Positions 16,334 through 24,897 of a DNA stretch of 64,000 bases are shown here, piece by piece (position 1 is the first letter of the stretch; every line of letters begins with the position of its first letter). The stretch lies in the NCBI GenBank assembly GCA_050313295.1, contig JBNPLD010000001.1. One strand, given 5' to 3'. The notes beneath the pieces are model-generated. The model had not been told where the DNA came from. It ran no database searches and was given only the letters and a program-made list of their open reading frames with translations. The stretch comes from S5-A14a sp022766365. Its GTDB lineage: Bacteria; Bacillota; Clostridia; Peptostreptococcales; Anaerovoracaceae. Both the position numbers and the translations under genes were made by a program.

Positions 16334-17374
16334 CTATTTATATTTATAGCTAGGGACTAATTTCAAAACATTGGGTATAATCCCTGTATTCCCTTTTCTT
16401 TGACCGGGTAATTGCATATACTCATATGCCCCATAATTATTTCCTTCAATTATTAGAGGTCCCTTCGGTGTTATTGCTACGTCCCATCCAATAAATCTCA
16501 TCTCAGGTACAACAGTAGCGGCTTTTAATATCATGTCTTTTGCTTCCTGAAAATATGGAATCTTGATGTTCTCAAGTGATTTGTGAGTATAAGGATGTTC
16601 AGTATAGAAGATCTCCGATGTTGTATCTCCACTGTGGAATGGCACTTTAATTATTCCCTCGTCAAGATCTATAGGGCTATGCATTCCGTAAACATCCACT
16701 ATCCTGCCATCCATGCCAAACTTTTGTGCAGCAAAGAAAAGATTTGGATTACCTTGATCATCTATAAGAGTTATCATTCTCATTGTGTTCAGTGCAAGAG
16801 GATATATAGTCTTTAAGTCCTCATGATTTTCAATTACCTCTTCTAATACGCCAAATTTTTTACTTCTAACATAGTTAACAAAATCATCAGGGGTTTGAAA
16901 ATCATTTCTATTCAGTAGCTCTACACCAATGCTACATTCTAAATCAAGCATTTTTGCAAAGATTTTTTCATTTCTTCCAAGGAATTCTTTGATGTCTTGA
17001 TCACTATCATTAACTAGATCGACAGTATCTCTTCTAACATAATCTTTGAATATTTCATTAAATTCATTTTTATTATCAAATATATGAGCGTATGATTCAT
17101 CGTTTAGATGCAAAACAAATTTTTTAAATCTAAATCGTGTCATAAATGTATCTCTTTCAGCAGGGCTTAGATTATAAAATTGAAAAATAACGTAGTCATG
17201 GTATCCTGCTCCGTATTTTTTCATACATTTAATCATATCTATTTTTATAGATAATTTGCTCTTCCCGCTCCTTTGATGAACCAAGTCAACACAATGATTC
17301 ATTTTTTCAAAACTTGCTTTTTTAAAGACTCTCAGCAGATATGATAATTCTAATCTTCTCATTTTCTCCTCCAT
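16334..17374 (-). CDS. ATP-grasp protein, sugar-transfer-associated type
   Basis: A 346-residue protein. The C-terminal half has the ATP-grasp pattern: FIGWDVAITPKGPLIIEGNN (about residues 292-311) holds the metal-binding Asp, Glu and Asn, and MRMITLIDDQGNP and GGIIKVPFHSGD-like stretches lie earlier. This matches the ATPgrasp_ST family, often found near cell-surface polysaccharide genes. ATP-grasp enzymes join a carboxylate to an amine or thiol through an acyl phosphate. The substrate is not known. It is eight bases upstream of the MurT-like gene and three bases downstream of cls, so it belongs to the same envelope operon; a role in modifying a cell-wall precursor is an inference. Confidence 0.7.
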   Translation of the reverse strand: MEEKMRRLELSYLLRVFKKASFEKMNHCVDLVHQRSGKSKLSIKIDMIKCMKKYGAGYHDYVIFQFYNLSPAERDTFMTRFRFKKFVLHLNDESYAHIFDNKNEFNEIFKDYVRRDTVDLVNDSDQDIKEFLGRNEKIFAKMLDLECSIGVELLNRNDFQTPDDFVNYVRSKKFGVLEEVIENHEDLKTIYPLALNTMRMITLIDDQGNPNLFFAAQKFGMDGRIVDVYGMHSPIDLDEGIIKVPFHSGDTTSEIFYTEHPYTHKSLENIKIPYFQEAKDMILKAATVVPEMRFIGWDVAITPKGPLIIEGNNYGAYEYMQLPGQRKGNTGIIPNVLKLVPSYKYK

Positions 17375-17377
17375 ATA

Positions 17378-18841
17378 TTACAAAATATCAGACAGAAGTA
17401 CGGATACTGCTTCCTTAACCCTTATCCAATTACTTCTGGACTCATAGTCCTCAACGGTCACCTCTGTTGAAAGCATCATATCCTCTTCGAAGCACTTTTC
17501 CATCTTCCTTGCAAATTCTTCCTCATAAACAAACACGTTAGCCTCAAAATTAAGTCTAAAACTTCTCACATCAAAGTTTGCAGATCCCACGGTTGCCACC
17601 TGTCCATCCACCACCAAAGTCTTTGCATGGAGAAACCCATTTTCATATCTGTATACCCTGGCTCCTGATTTAATCAGGTCACCGCAATAGGCATAGTTTG
17701 CCCAGTACACAAATGGATGATCCGGCATGCTCGGTATCATTATACGGACATCAACTCCTGACTGTGCCGCCATCTTAAGGGACTCCTGCATAGCCTTGTC
17801 AGGAACAAAATACGGTGTTTGCAAATAGATTTTCTCTCCGGCGAAAGTTATCATTCGCATCATCGCACGTTTTATCTGCTCCTTCTGTGAGTCAGGTCCT
17901 GACATTACAACCTGTACTGAGGTATCTCCATCGGGGTTTGAAGTGTAAAAGTCTATCTCATCAAAATCAATCTTTTCACCCGTTGCTACACCCCAATCCA
18001 TCAAAAAAATAGCTTTTAAATCTTGAATTGAGTTTCCCAACATTCTAAGATGAGTGTCTCTCCAGTAACCGAATTTCTTTTTTAAACCCAAATACTCTCT
18101 TGCTATGTTAAAACCGCCAATATAACCTATTCGATTATCTATAACAACGATTTTTCTGTGATTTCGATAATTAATATCAAAATTGAGATATTTGAGTTTA
18201 GGTTTAAAGAAATAACCCACCTCTCCGCCTGCCTCAAGATAATCCTTCAGAACTCTGTCGCTGATACCTCTACTTCCGAGAGCATCAACCAGCATCCTCA
18301 CTTTAAGACCCTCTTTAGCCTTTTCCGTTAAAACTTTAATGAGTCTCTTTCCGACCGTGTCATTCCTGATTATGTAAAACTCCACATCTATAGAATATTT
18401 GGCCGCATTAATGTCTTTGATAAGCCTGCGGAAAAAAACTTTCCCGTCTGTAAACATATCTATTGAGTTGTTCTGGGTAAGGTAAGATTCACCATATACG
18501 AGGTTTAATTTTACCATATGACGCCAAAGTTCTGCAACCTTACTTGAAAACTCCAACTTGTTATTATTGATATCATAAATCTGGTCGTTGACAGATTCTC
18601 TGATTATCTTTACGTCCTTGTCATCAAGCTTATAGATTTTTCGCCTGCTTATGTTTTGTGCAAAAATCAGATAGAATAATGCACCGACTACCGGCAGGAA
18701 AAAAAGCACAAGAATCCATGCTAAAGTCTTATCAGGATTCTTACGCTCTATAAAGATTATTATCAGTGCAAGTATCAAATTGATAACTGTAAAGGTTATC
18801 TCTAAAATCCATGGCCACGGGTGCATATCAAATAAAAACAT
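17378..18841 (-). CDS. cls: Cardiolipin synthase
   Basis: A 487-residue phospholipase-D superfamily membrane enzyme that condenses two phosphatidylglycerols to cardiolipin and glycerol. Two N-terminal transmembrane segments (about residues 8-30 and 38-60) are followed by two HKD motifs, NHRKIVVIDNRIGYIGGFN and HAKTLVVDGQVATVGSANFD. This length and layout are usual for Gram-positive Cls. It sits two bases after cbiC and four bases before the ATP-grasp gene, bridging the cobalamin block and the MurT/GatD-like genes. Confidence 0.93.
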   Translation of the reverse strand: MFLFDMHPWPWILEITFTVINLILALIIIFIERKNPDKTLAWILVLFFLPVVGALFYLIFAQNISRRKIYKLDDKDVKIIRESVNDQIYDINNNKLEFSSKVAELWRHMVKLNLVYGESYLTQNNSIDMFTDGKVFFRRLIKDINAAKYSIDVEFYIIRNDTVGKRLIKVLTEKAKEGLKVRMLVDALGSRGISDRVLKDYLEAGGEVGYFFKPKLKYLNFDINYRNHRKIVVIDNRIGYIGGFNIAREYLGLKKKFGYWRDTHLRMLGNSIQDLKAIFLMDWGVATGEKIDFDEIDFYTSNPDGDTSVQVVMSGPDSQKEQIKRAMMRMITFAGEKIYLQTPYFVPDKAMQESLKMAAQSGVDVRIMIPSMPDHPFVYWANYAYCGDLIKSGARVYRYENGFLHAKTLVVDGQVATVGSANFDVRSFRLNFEANVFVYEEEFARKMEKCFEEDMMLSTEVTVEDYESRSNWIRVKEAVSVLLSDIL

Positions 18842-18843
18842 TT

Positions 18844-19470
18844 TTATCTCTTTATCCCATATTGCAAGGCATTAACGATAGCGGCAGCGATGTTACTGCC
18901 TCCCTTGCGGCCTTTAGCTACTATTGCAGGTATACCAAGGTCTATAATACGTTCTTTGGATTCAACTACATTGACAAATCCGACGGGAACAGCGATTACC
19001 GCCACAGGGTTCAACTTCCCTGACTTAACCAGCGATTCAATAGAAAGAAGAGCTGTAGGTGCATTTCCGATTGCAAAAATAACAGGTTTATCCAGCTTTG
19101 CAGCTTTTTCCATGCTTACAAGTGATCTTGTCACACCTCTTTCCTCAGCTTCCTTTGACACATCCTCATCGCCTATAAAACACAAGACTTCTCCACCGAA
19201 TTCATGAATTGTCTTTTTGTTGATTCCGGATTGTGCCATCTTGGTATCTGTAACTATATGTGCTCCCTCAGATATAGCTTTTCTAATTATTTTTTCAACA
19301 TCCTCTGTGAAATATAGATTGTCTGCATAATCAAAATCAGCGGAAGTATGAATACACCTTTTGATTATATCCTCGTATCTTGTATCAAGCTTTTTATCGC
19401 CTAAAATTTCACCGATTATTTCCATGCTTCTCTTTTCGATTTCCATGGGAGCAATATTTTCAATTTTCAC
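18844..19470 (-). CDS. cbiC: Cobalt-precorrin-8 methylmutase CbiC
   Basis: A 208-residue enzyme that moves a methyl group from C11 to C12 of cobalt-precorrin-8 to give cobyrinate. The family signature IHTSADFDYADNLYF (about residues 40-55) holds the active-site histidine, and KRSMEIIGEI lies near the start. The C-terminal KGRKGGSNIAAAIVNAL loop is usual. Last gene of the tetrapyrrole/cobalamin block; it overlaps cobO by one base and is followed directly by cls. Confidence 0.93.
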   Translation of the reverse strand: MKIENIAPMEIEKRSMEIIGEILGDKKLDTRYEDIIKRCIHTSADFDYADNLYFTEDVEKIIRKAISEGAHIVTDTKMAQSGINKKTIHEFGGEVLCFIGDEDVSKEAEERGVTRSLVSMEKAAKLDKPVIFAIGNAPTALLSIESLVKSGKLNPVAVIAVPVGFVNVVESKERIIDLGIPAIVAKGRKGGSNIAAAIVNALQYGIKR

Positions 19471-20009
19471 TATTTCTCAATCCCCTTTCTTGCAGGAATA
19501 CCCTGGTCGTAAGGGTGCTTTACTTTTTCGATTCTTGACACATAGTCAGCAGCTTCAATCATATTGTCTGAAGGAATCCTTCCTGTGATAACAACCTCAA
19601 GTTTTTCCGGTTTGTTTTTCAGAAAATCTAAAATGAGTTGCTCATCCAAAACTCCTGCTTCAATTGAACCCAGTGCTTCATCTAAGACCAAAAGGTTATA
19701 ATCACCGTTCATAACCTTCTCTTCTGCTTCTTTTAGTTGCTTGGCACTCATTTCTTTGGTTTCTTCAAGCTCCTCTTTACTCATTTGGAAGGTAAATTTC
19801 TTGATAGGTTTTGCACCCAACACTTCCACATTATCTAATTTTCTCAAAACATTCAGCTCGCTACTGTTACCGTCTTTCAAAAACTGCATGAACAACACTT
19901 TAAGTCCAAATCCCTGAGCTCTCACCGTCAACCCTACAGCCGCAGTAGTCTTTCCCTTTCCATCTCCACAGTAGATATGCACCAATCCGAGATCACTTTT
20001 CTTTCTCAT
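19470..20009 (-). CDS. cobO: Cob(I)yrinic acid a,c-diamide adenosyltransferase (CobO/BtuR type)
   Basis: A 179-residue protein with a P-loop YCGDGKGKTTAAVGL (about residues 14-27) and LLVLDEALGSIEAGVLD in the middle, typical of the CobA/CobO/BtuR family. It transfers the adenosyl group of ATP to the cobalt of cob(I)yrinate diamide, making the upper ligand of coenzyme B12. This is the only adenosyltransferase in the window; it lies between cbiP and cbiC. I use cobO rather than cobA to avoid confusion with the methyltransferase fused to HemD. Confidence 0.92.
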   Translation of the reverse strand: MRKKSDLGLVHIYCGDGKGKTTAAVGLTVRAQGFGLKVLFMQFLKDGNSSELNVLRKLDNVEVLGAKPIKKFTFQMSKEELEETKEMSAKQLKEAEEKVMNGDYNLLVLDEALGSIEAGVLDEQLILDFLKNKPEKLEVVITGRIPSDNMIEAADYVSRIEKVKHPYDQGIPARKGIEK

Positions 20010-20010
20010 G

Positions 20011-21471
20011 TCATTTACCTCCTAAAATTTCAATCAGCCTATTCATATCTAAGGCTTTTTCCAAATTTGTCCCTAATATTTCGTATTGCTTCTCTTTGTA
20101 TTCTTCCATGTCCATGGCTTCAATATCACCTGTATTTATTCCCTTGGCCTTCATCAATGCACAGATAATTGCTCCGCTGATTTCCCCCCGATCGAAGATA
20201 CCGTGAATATACGTTCCATACACATTCCCCTCATTGATTATATTCCCAAATCCGGGAGAAATACCCATGTGAATTTCATATCCTTCATATTCAAGTCCTG
20301 AAAGATCCGCAAAAATTCCATCCACATCTTCAAGTTTACCAACTTGAGCTTTCCTTACTTTATCCTTTGTAAACTCCGTTGAATGGGGAAGGAGTCCTAT
20401 CCCCTTCATCTCACCTCCACCTTCCACACCGAATTCATCTTTAAGGCGTTTACCAAGCATTTGATATCCACCGCATATGCCAATAATCGGTTTACCTCGA
20501 GAGGCATGTTTCTGTATTCTTGTTTCCATTCCGCTTTCACGCAGCCACCTGAGGTCACCCATGGTGCTTTTGGTACCCGGCAGTATGATTAAATCAGGAT
20601 TTCCAATATCTTTTGGTGTTTCAACATATCTGACGCCTACTCCCTCCATATGTTCAAGTGCGTTAAAATCGGTGAAATTTGAGATTCTCGGCGTCCTTAT
20701 TACAACAATATCTATGAGATTATGACTTTTGCCGCTCCTATCCTTCATAGCCAAGCTATCCTCATCATCTATATCCACTTTCATGAATGGAACCACTCCA
20801 AGTACCGGTCTTTGGATAACATCTTCAATCATATCCAGACCGGGTTTAAGTATATCAAGGTTACCTCTGAACTTATTGATGATCACGCCTTTAACAAGAT
20901 CTTTTTCCCGCTCATCGAAAAGCAGCATCGTTCCTGCCAAAGCGCCGAACACTCCTCCTCTGTCAATATCACCGACAATTATCACCGGAGCGTCTACCTT
21001 TTCTGCAAGACCCATATTGACAATATCTTTGTCCTTTAGATTTATCTCAGAGGCACTTCCTGCTCCTTCCATTATAATATAATCAAAGTCTTCTTCCAGT
21101 TCTTCCAAAGCTTTAATAGCTTCTTTTTCAAAGAAATCTTTTTTATCATAGTAGGAAGAGGCGGTATAATTTCCATAAACTTCACCATGAAGTATTATTT
21201 GACTTCCTGTGTCACTGTTTGGTTTCAACAGTATAGGATTCATTCTGACATCCGGCTTGATTCCGGCAGCCTCTGCCTGTACAACCTGTGCTCTCCCCAT
21301 TTCCAGTCCATCTTCCGTTATGAAAGAGTTTAAAGCCATGTTTTGGGATTTATATGGAGCCACCTTAAATCCCTTGTTTTTTAGGATTCTGCAGATGCCG
21401 GCCACGATAAAACTTTTTCCTGAATTTGAACATGTGCCCAGCACCATCATTTTCCTTGCTTTTTTCCCCAT
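20011..21471 (-). CDS. cbiP: Cobyric acid synthase CbiP/CobQ
   Basis: A 486-residue glutamine-dependent amidase that converts adenosylcobyrinate a,c-diamide to adenosylcobyric acid by four amidations (b, d, e, g). The N-terminal synthetase domain starts with the P-loop MVLGTCSNSGKSF. The C-terminal class I glutaminase domain keeps its nucleophile in GKPIIGICGGYQMLG and the His in YGTYIHGIFD. The intact Cys here contrasts with the Ser in the neighbouring CbiA. It is two bases behind cobD and one base ahead of cobO. Confidence 0.95.
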   Translation of the reverse strand: MGKKARKMMVLGTCSNSGKSFIVAGICRILKNKGFKVAPYKSQNMALNSFITEDGLEMGRAQVVQAEAAGIKPDVRMNPILLKPNSDTGSQIILHGEVYGNYTASSYYDKKDFFEKEAIKALEELEEDFDYIIMEGAGSASEINLKDKDIVNMGLAEKVDAPVIIVGDIDRGGVFGALAGTMLLFDEREKDLVKGVIINKFRGNLDILKPGLDMIEDVIQRPVLGVVPFMKVDIDDEDSLAMKDRSGKSHNLIDIVVIRTPRISNFTDFNALEHMEGVGVRYVETPKDIGNPDLIILPGTKSTMGDLRWLRESGMETRIQKHASRGKPIIGICGGYQMLGKRLKDEFGVEGGGEMKGIGLLPHSTEFTKDKVRKAQVGKLEDVDGIFADLSGLEYEGYEIHMGISPGFGNIINEGNVYGTYIHGIFDRGEISGAIICALMKAKGINTGDIEAMDMEEYKEKQYEILGTNLEKALDMNRLIEILGGK

Positions 21472-21473
21472 GA

Positions 21474-22553
21474 TTAAATCACCTTCTTGATTGTTTCCAC
21501 AAGTCTTCGGTTATCTTCAAAGCTTTTTACAGCAATTCGAAAAAATGAATCCGAAAGTCCCGGGAAGTTTCCGCACCGTCTTATCATTATACCTTCTTTT
21601 TCGAGAAGATCCGCCAAATCATGTCTGCACTTGAAAAGCAAATAATTACATTGTGACGGAAAGACTTTTATCCCTATTTTCTCAAGTTCATCTGTAAGAT
21701 ACTTCCTGTTTTCCGATATATAAATTTTAGTTTTTTTTATGAATTCCACATCGATAGCTCTCTCACCGGCAACCTGTGCCACCGAAGACACTGACCATGG
21801 CTGGAGAGTATTTTGTATGGAAGCAGCCATGCTCTCACTACCACAAAAAGCATAGCCAACTCTTAGTCCTGCCATTGAGTAAATCTTTGTGAACGCATTA
21901 ATAATAATCAAATTCTTACATTTCTTCAGAAGCCTCATAGCGGAAAATGAGTTTTCATCCTCCATAAAATGAATAAAGCAATGATCTATAACAAGTAATC
22001 CGTTATTTTTTCTCATTTTTTCCAAAGTATCCTCGATTATCTTCAGATCCACAGCCAAACCTGTCGGATTATTTGGACTGCATAAAAACACCATATCTAT
22101 TTTCTCTGAAATCGAATCTACAAATTCTGCACCGACAGAAAAATTTTTATCTTCTAGTAAAGGAAAATACGTTACCGCACCTCCTGACATCTTCACGGCT
22201 TCCTCATACTCCGAAAATGTTGGAGAAACAACCAGGGCATTTTGTGGTTTAAAACGGAGACATATCCTAAAAATAAGGTCTGCTGCACCGTTTCCACACA
22301 CTATCTTATGAGCAGGATAGTTGTAAAATTTAGATAAAGCTGTTCTAAGTTTTCGACAAGAGTGATCCGGATAAGCTTCAAAGTTATCAATTGAAGAGAT
22401 TATACTGTCTTTAGCAGCCTCAGGCATTCCCAGAGGATTTAAATTAGCAGAAAAATCAAGCATTTTATCCTTAAATTTATAAATATCCCCGCCATGACAG
22501 TATCCGTTACTGCGTTTACAATTATTTCCTATATTACCTTTGGACTTTATCAT
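21474..22553 (-). CDS. cobD: L-threonine-O-3-phosphate decarboxylase CobD
   Basis: A 359-residue PLP-dependent enzyme of the class I/II aminotransferase fold. It starts with GYCHGGDIYKFKDKMLDFSANLNPLG, the usual CobD opening, has the SPNNPTG motif in the middle, and the PLP-binding lysine in INAFTKIYSMAGLRVGYA. CobD makes (R)-1-amino-2-propanol phosphate, the linker that CbiB attaches to cobyric acid. A conserved DE pair reads DH (VIDHCFIHF), which may be tolerated. It lies six bases behind cbiB. Confidence 0.92.
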   Translation of the reverse strand: MIKSKGNIGNNCKRSNGYCHGGDIYKFKDKMLDFSANLNPLGMPEAAKDSIISSIDNFEAYPDHSCRKLRTALSKFYNYPAHKIVCGNGAADLIFRICLRFKPQNALVVSPTFSEYEEAVKMSGGAVTYFPLLEDKNFSVGAEFVDSISEKIDMVFLCSPNNPTGLAVDLKIIEDTLEKMRKNNGLLVIDHCFIHFMEDENSFSAMRLLKKCKNLIIINAFTKIYSMAGLRVGYAFCGSESMAASIQNTLQPWSVSSVAQVAGERAIDVEFIKKTKIYISENRKYLTDELEKIGIKVFPSQCNYLLFKCRHDLADLLEKEGIMIRRCGNFPGLSDSFFRIAVKSFEDNRRLVETIKKVI

Positions 22554-22559
22554 ATGACC

Positions 22560-23537
22560 TCACAGAATGCTAATAGTAATTCTAATAAAAATAGCAATGA
22601 GCAGAAGTAAAAATGAACTGAGCCACATTAAGTTGGAAGCACTATTGATATCCTCGGTTTCCGGTAATCTGGTGCTGTCACCCAGTTCTGCCTTTTCATG
22701 GAGTACGCCAAAATACCAAGCGTTTCCTCCCAAACATATACCCAAAGCTCCTGCCGCTGCTCCCTCAGTCCATCCTCCGTTTGGAGATGCGTGTTTGCCA
22801 TGGTCTCTCATCATCATCTTAAAAGCATTTTCCCCGGAAAGATTTGGAAACATATATGCCCCGACTACTATGAGAAATCCTGTTATACGGGCAGGTAAAT
22901 AGTTGGCAATATCGTCTAATATCGCCGAAACCTTCCCGAAATAAAAATACTTTTCACTTTTATATCCTATCATGGAGTCCATGGTATTGACGGCTTTGTA
23001 AAAAAATCCTAAAGGAGCCCCTCCCAGTGCTATTGCAATTAAAGGCGAAATAACACCATCAGTTGTGTTTTCACTAACAGTCTCAACAACAGCTTTTATA
23101 ATATCTTCTTCAGATAAAGAGCTTGTATCCCTACCGACAATCATGGAAAGGGATTTCCGAGCCTCATCAACATTTCCGTTGTCCAGGATAGTTTTTATAT
23201 TTAAAGCCTCCTCGGCAAGTGTTCTTCCTGCAAGAATCTGAAAACACCAGAAGACCTCCGGGATAAGTCCGGCATAAAAGTTGATCCGATATGTAATATA
23301 CAAAATACATAATGGTACTCCAAAACTAATCCCCACCGTTACCAACCAAAGCAGAACACCCTTTAGGATATCTTTTCTGCTCCCGTCAGGTTTCAATACT
23401 TTTTCTAAAAAAGAGATTAATTTGCCTATATAAACAATAGGATGGGGAAGCCATTTAGGATCTCCAAGGATCAGGTCAAAAAAACTTGACAATACTAAAA
23501 TTATGACAATTCTATAGGCTACAATGGTTTCAACCAT
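22560..23537 (-). CDS. cbiB: Adenosylcobinamide-phosphate synthase CbiB
   Basis: A 325-residue polytopic membrane protein that joins aminopropanol phosphate to adenosylcobyric acid. Typical stretches are FDLILGDPKWLPHPIVYIGKLI near the start, TVSENTTDGVISPL in the middle, and MMRDHGKHASPNGGWTEGAAAGALG. The strong membrane segments (first, about 60-85, and the last 20 residues) fit the family. It overlaps the 3' end of cbiA by eight bases and is followed by cobD, its substrate supplier. Confidence 0.95.
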   Translation of the reverse strand: MVETIVAYRIVIILVLSSFFDLILGDPKWLPHPIVYIGKLISFLEKVLKPDGSRKDILKGVLLWLVTVGISFGVPLCILYITYRINFYAGLIPEVFWCFQILAGRTLAEEALNIKTILDNGNVDEARKSLSMIVGRDTSSLSEEDIIKAVVETVSENTTDGVISPLIAIALGGAPLGFFYKAVNTMDSMIGYKSEKYFYFGKVSAILDDIANYLPARITGFLIVVGAYMFPNLSGENAFKMMMRDHGKHASPNGGWTEGAAAGALGICLGGNAWYFGVLHEKAELGDSTRLPETEDINSASNLMWLSSFLLLLIAIFIRITISIL

Positions 23538-24897
23538 TGAAAGGTTCCCTTTCCTGGCATGATCTTATAAAGTTTTCTGCAAAAGATATGTTAGATAGCC
23601 AATGTATGCAAGGAAAACCTGCAACTATATTCTGGGTGGTATGAATAGTATCATATGTCATTCCACTTTCCTTCTTCGCTTCAAATGAATCACCATATTT
23701 ATCAGTTGTCATATAATGGTGCTCATGACACTTTGTCTGCTCTCCTGCTTTGCACAGAATGTTGTCGACTTTGGCTGTTAGCGTCTTGTAACCGAATCTC
23801 ACGAGATGATCTGACATAGTTATATTCCCAGGAACAATCCCTACTCCTTGATATGTCTGCCCGAAGTAGCTGATTGATTCTGCAAGATATGTGTACCCAC
23901 CGCTTTCTGCATAGATAGGAATCCCTGCCATGTTAGCTTTCCTTATTGATTCTTTCAAATCGCTATTGTTCATGATCTGATCAAGATATAGTTCAGGATA
24001 TCCGCCCCCGATTATGATTCCATGAATATTTTCGGGAAGCTTCTTATCCTTTATGGGTGAGAAAAATTCTATCTCAGCTCCCAACATTTCCAAGGCGTCA
24101 AGGTTATCCTTGTAGAAAAAGCAGAAGGCTCGATCTTTTGCTATTGCAATTTTCACAGGTTTATCAGTGATTTTGTTGATCTGCACTTCTTCATAAGCAA
24201 GGTTCCCGGCTTCGGAAGCAATTTCCAGAACTGCTTCCATGTCAACAGTCTTTGCAAAAGTTTCTCCGATAACCTTAATCTTATCCTGAAGATCTTCAAT
24301 TTCTTCTGCAGTTATAAGGCCTAAATGTCGACTCCCTATAGATGCTTCTTTGATCATAGGAAGATATCCAAGACAAGGAATTGACAGTTCGCTTTCTATA
24401 AGAGGTTTGAAAACCTTGTACATTGATTCTGAGCAATTATTCAAAATTACACCCTTAAGAAGATTTTCGTGAAAGTCCAAATATCCCTTTATTCCGGCAA
24501 GCAGAGATCTTCCCTTACCGGATACGCTCGCAATTAGAATTTCCGGAGTTTCAGTCAATCTGGAAATATGGTTAGCGGAATAACTGTCATCCTTAAATCC
24601 TAATCCATCATACATTCCCATTACACCTTCAATAACGGCTATATCGCTGCCTTCAGAGTGTCCCAGTATAGTTTCAAGAGCATCATAACCCTGTAAATAC
24701 AAATCAATATTTCTTGCGGAAACACCCAGTACCTCGGTGTGAAACATCGGATCTATGTAATCAGGTCCGCATTTGAATGAACTTACTTTCTTGCCCATAA
24801 TACCAAGGGCTTTAATCATGCCTATAGTAGCTGTAGTCTTTCCACTTCCGCTGCCGGTTCCGACAAGCATAATTCTCGGAATTCTAATTCTCTTCAT
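23530..24897 (-). CDS. cbiA: Cobyrinate a,c-diamide synthase CbiA, glutaminase Cys replaced by Ser
   Basis: A 455-residue amidase that amidates the a and c carboxylates of cobyrinate. The N-terminal synthetase domain has the P-loop VGTGSGSGKTT (12-22) and FKCGPDYIDP. The C-terminal class I glutaminase domain has IIIGGGYPELYLD, but its nucleophile motif, usually YAECGG, reads YAESGG with Ser332 (codon AGC). A late IHW remnant keeps the active-site His region. A Ser nucleophile is not expected to hydrolyse glutamine well, so the enzyme probably uses free ammonia. The frame is complete and the gene lies normally between cbiET and cbiB, with good RBS AAGGAGAAAGAG. Confidence 0.92.
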   Translation of the reverse strand: MKRIRIPRIMLVGTGSGSGKTTATIGMIKALGIMGKKVSSFKCGPDYIDPMFHTEVLGVSARNIDLYLQGYDALETILGHSEGSDIAVIEGVMGMYDGLGFKDDSYSANHISRLTETPEILIASVSGKGRSLLAGIKGYLDFHENLLKGVILNNCSESMYKVFKPLIESELSIPCLGYLPMIKEASIGSRHLGLITAEEIEDLQDKIKVIGETFAKTVDMEAVLEIASEAGNLAYEEVQINKITDKPVKIAIAKDRAFCFFYKDNLDALEMLGAEIEFFSPIKDKKLPENIHGIIIGGGYPELYLDQIMNNSDLKESIRKANMAGIPIYAESGGYTYLAESISYFGQTYQGVGIVPGNITMSDHLVRFGYKTLTAKVDNILCKAGEQTKCHEHHYMTTDKYGDSFEAKKESGMTYDTIHTTQNIVAGFPCIHWLSNISFAENFIRSCQEREPFNG

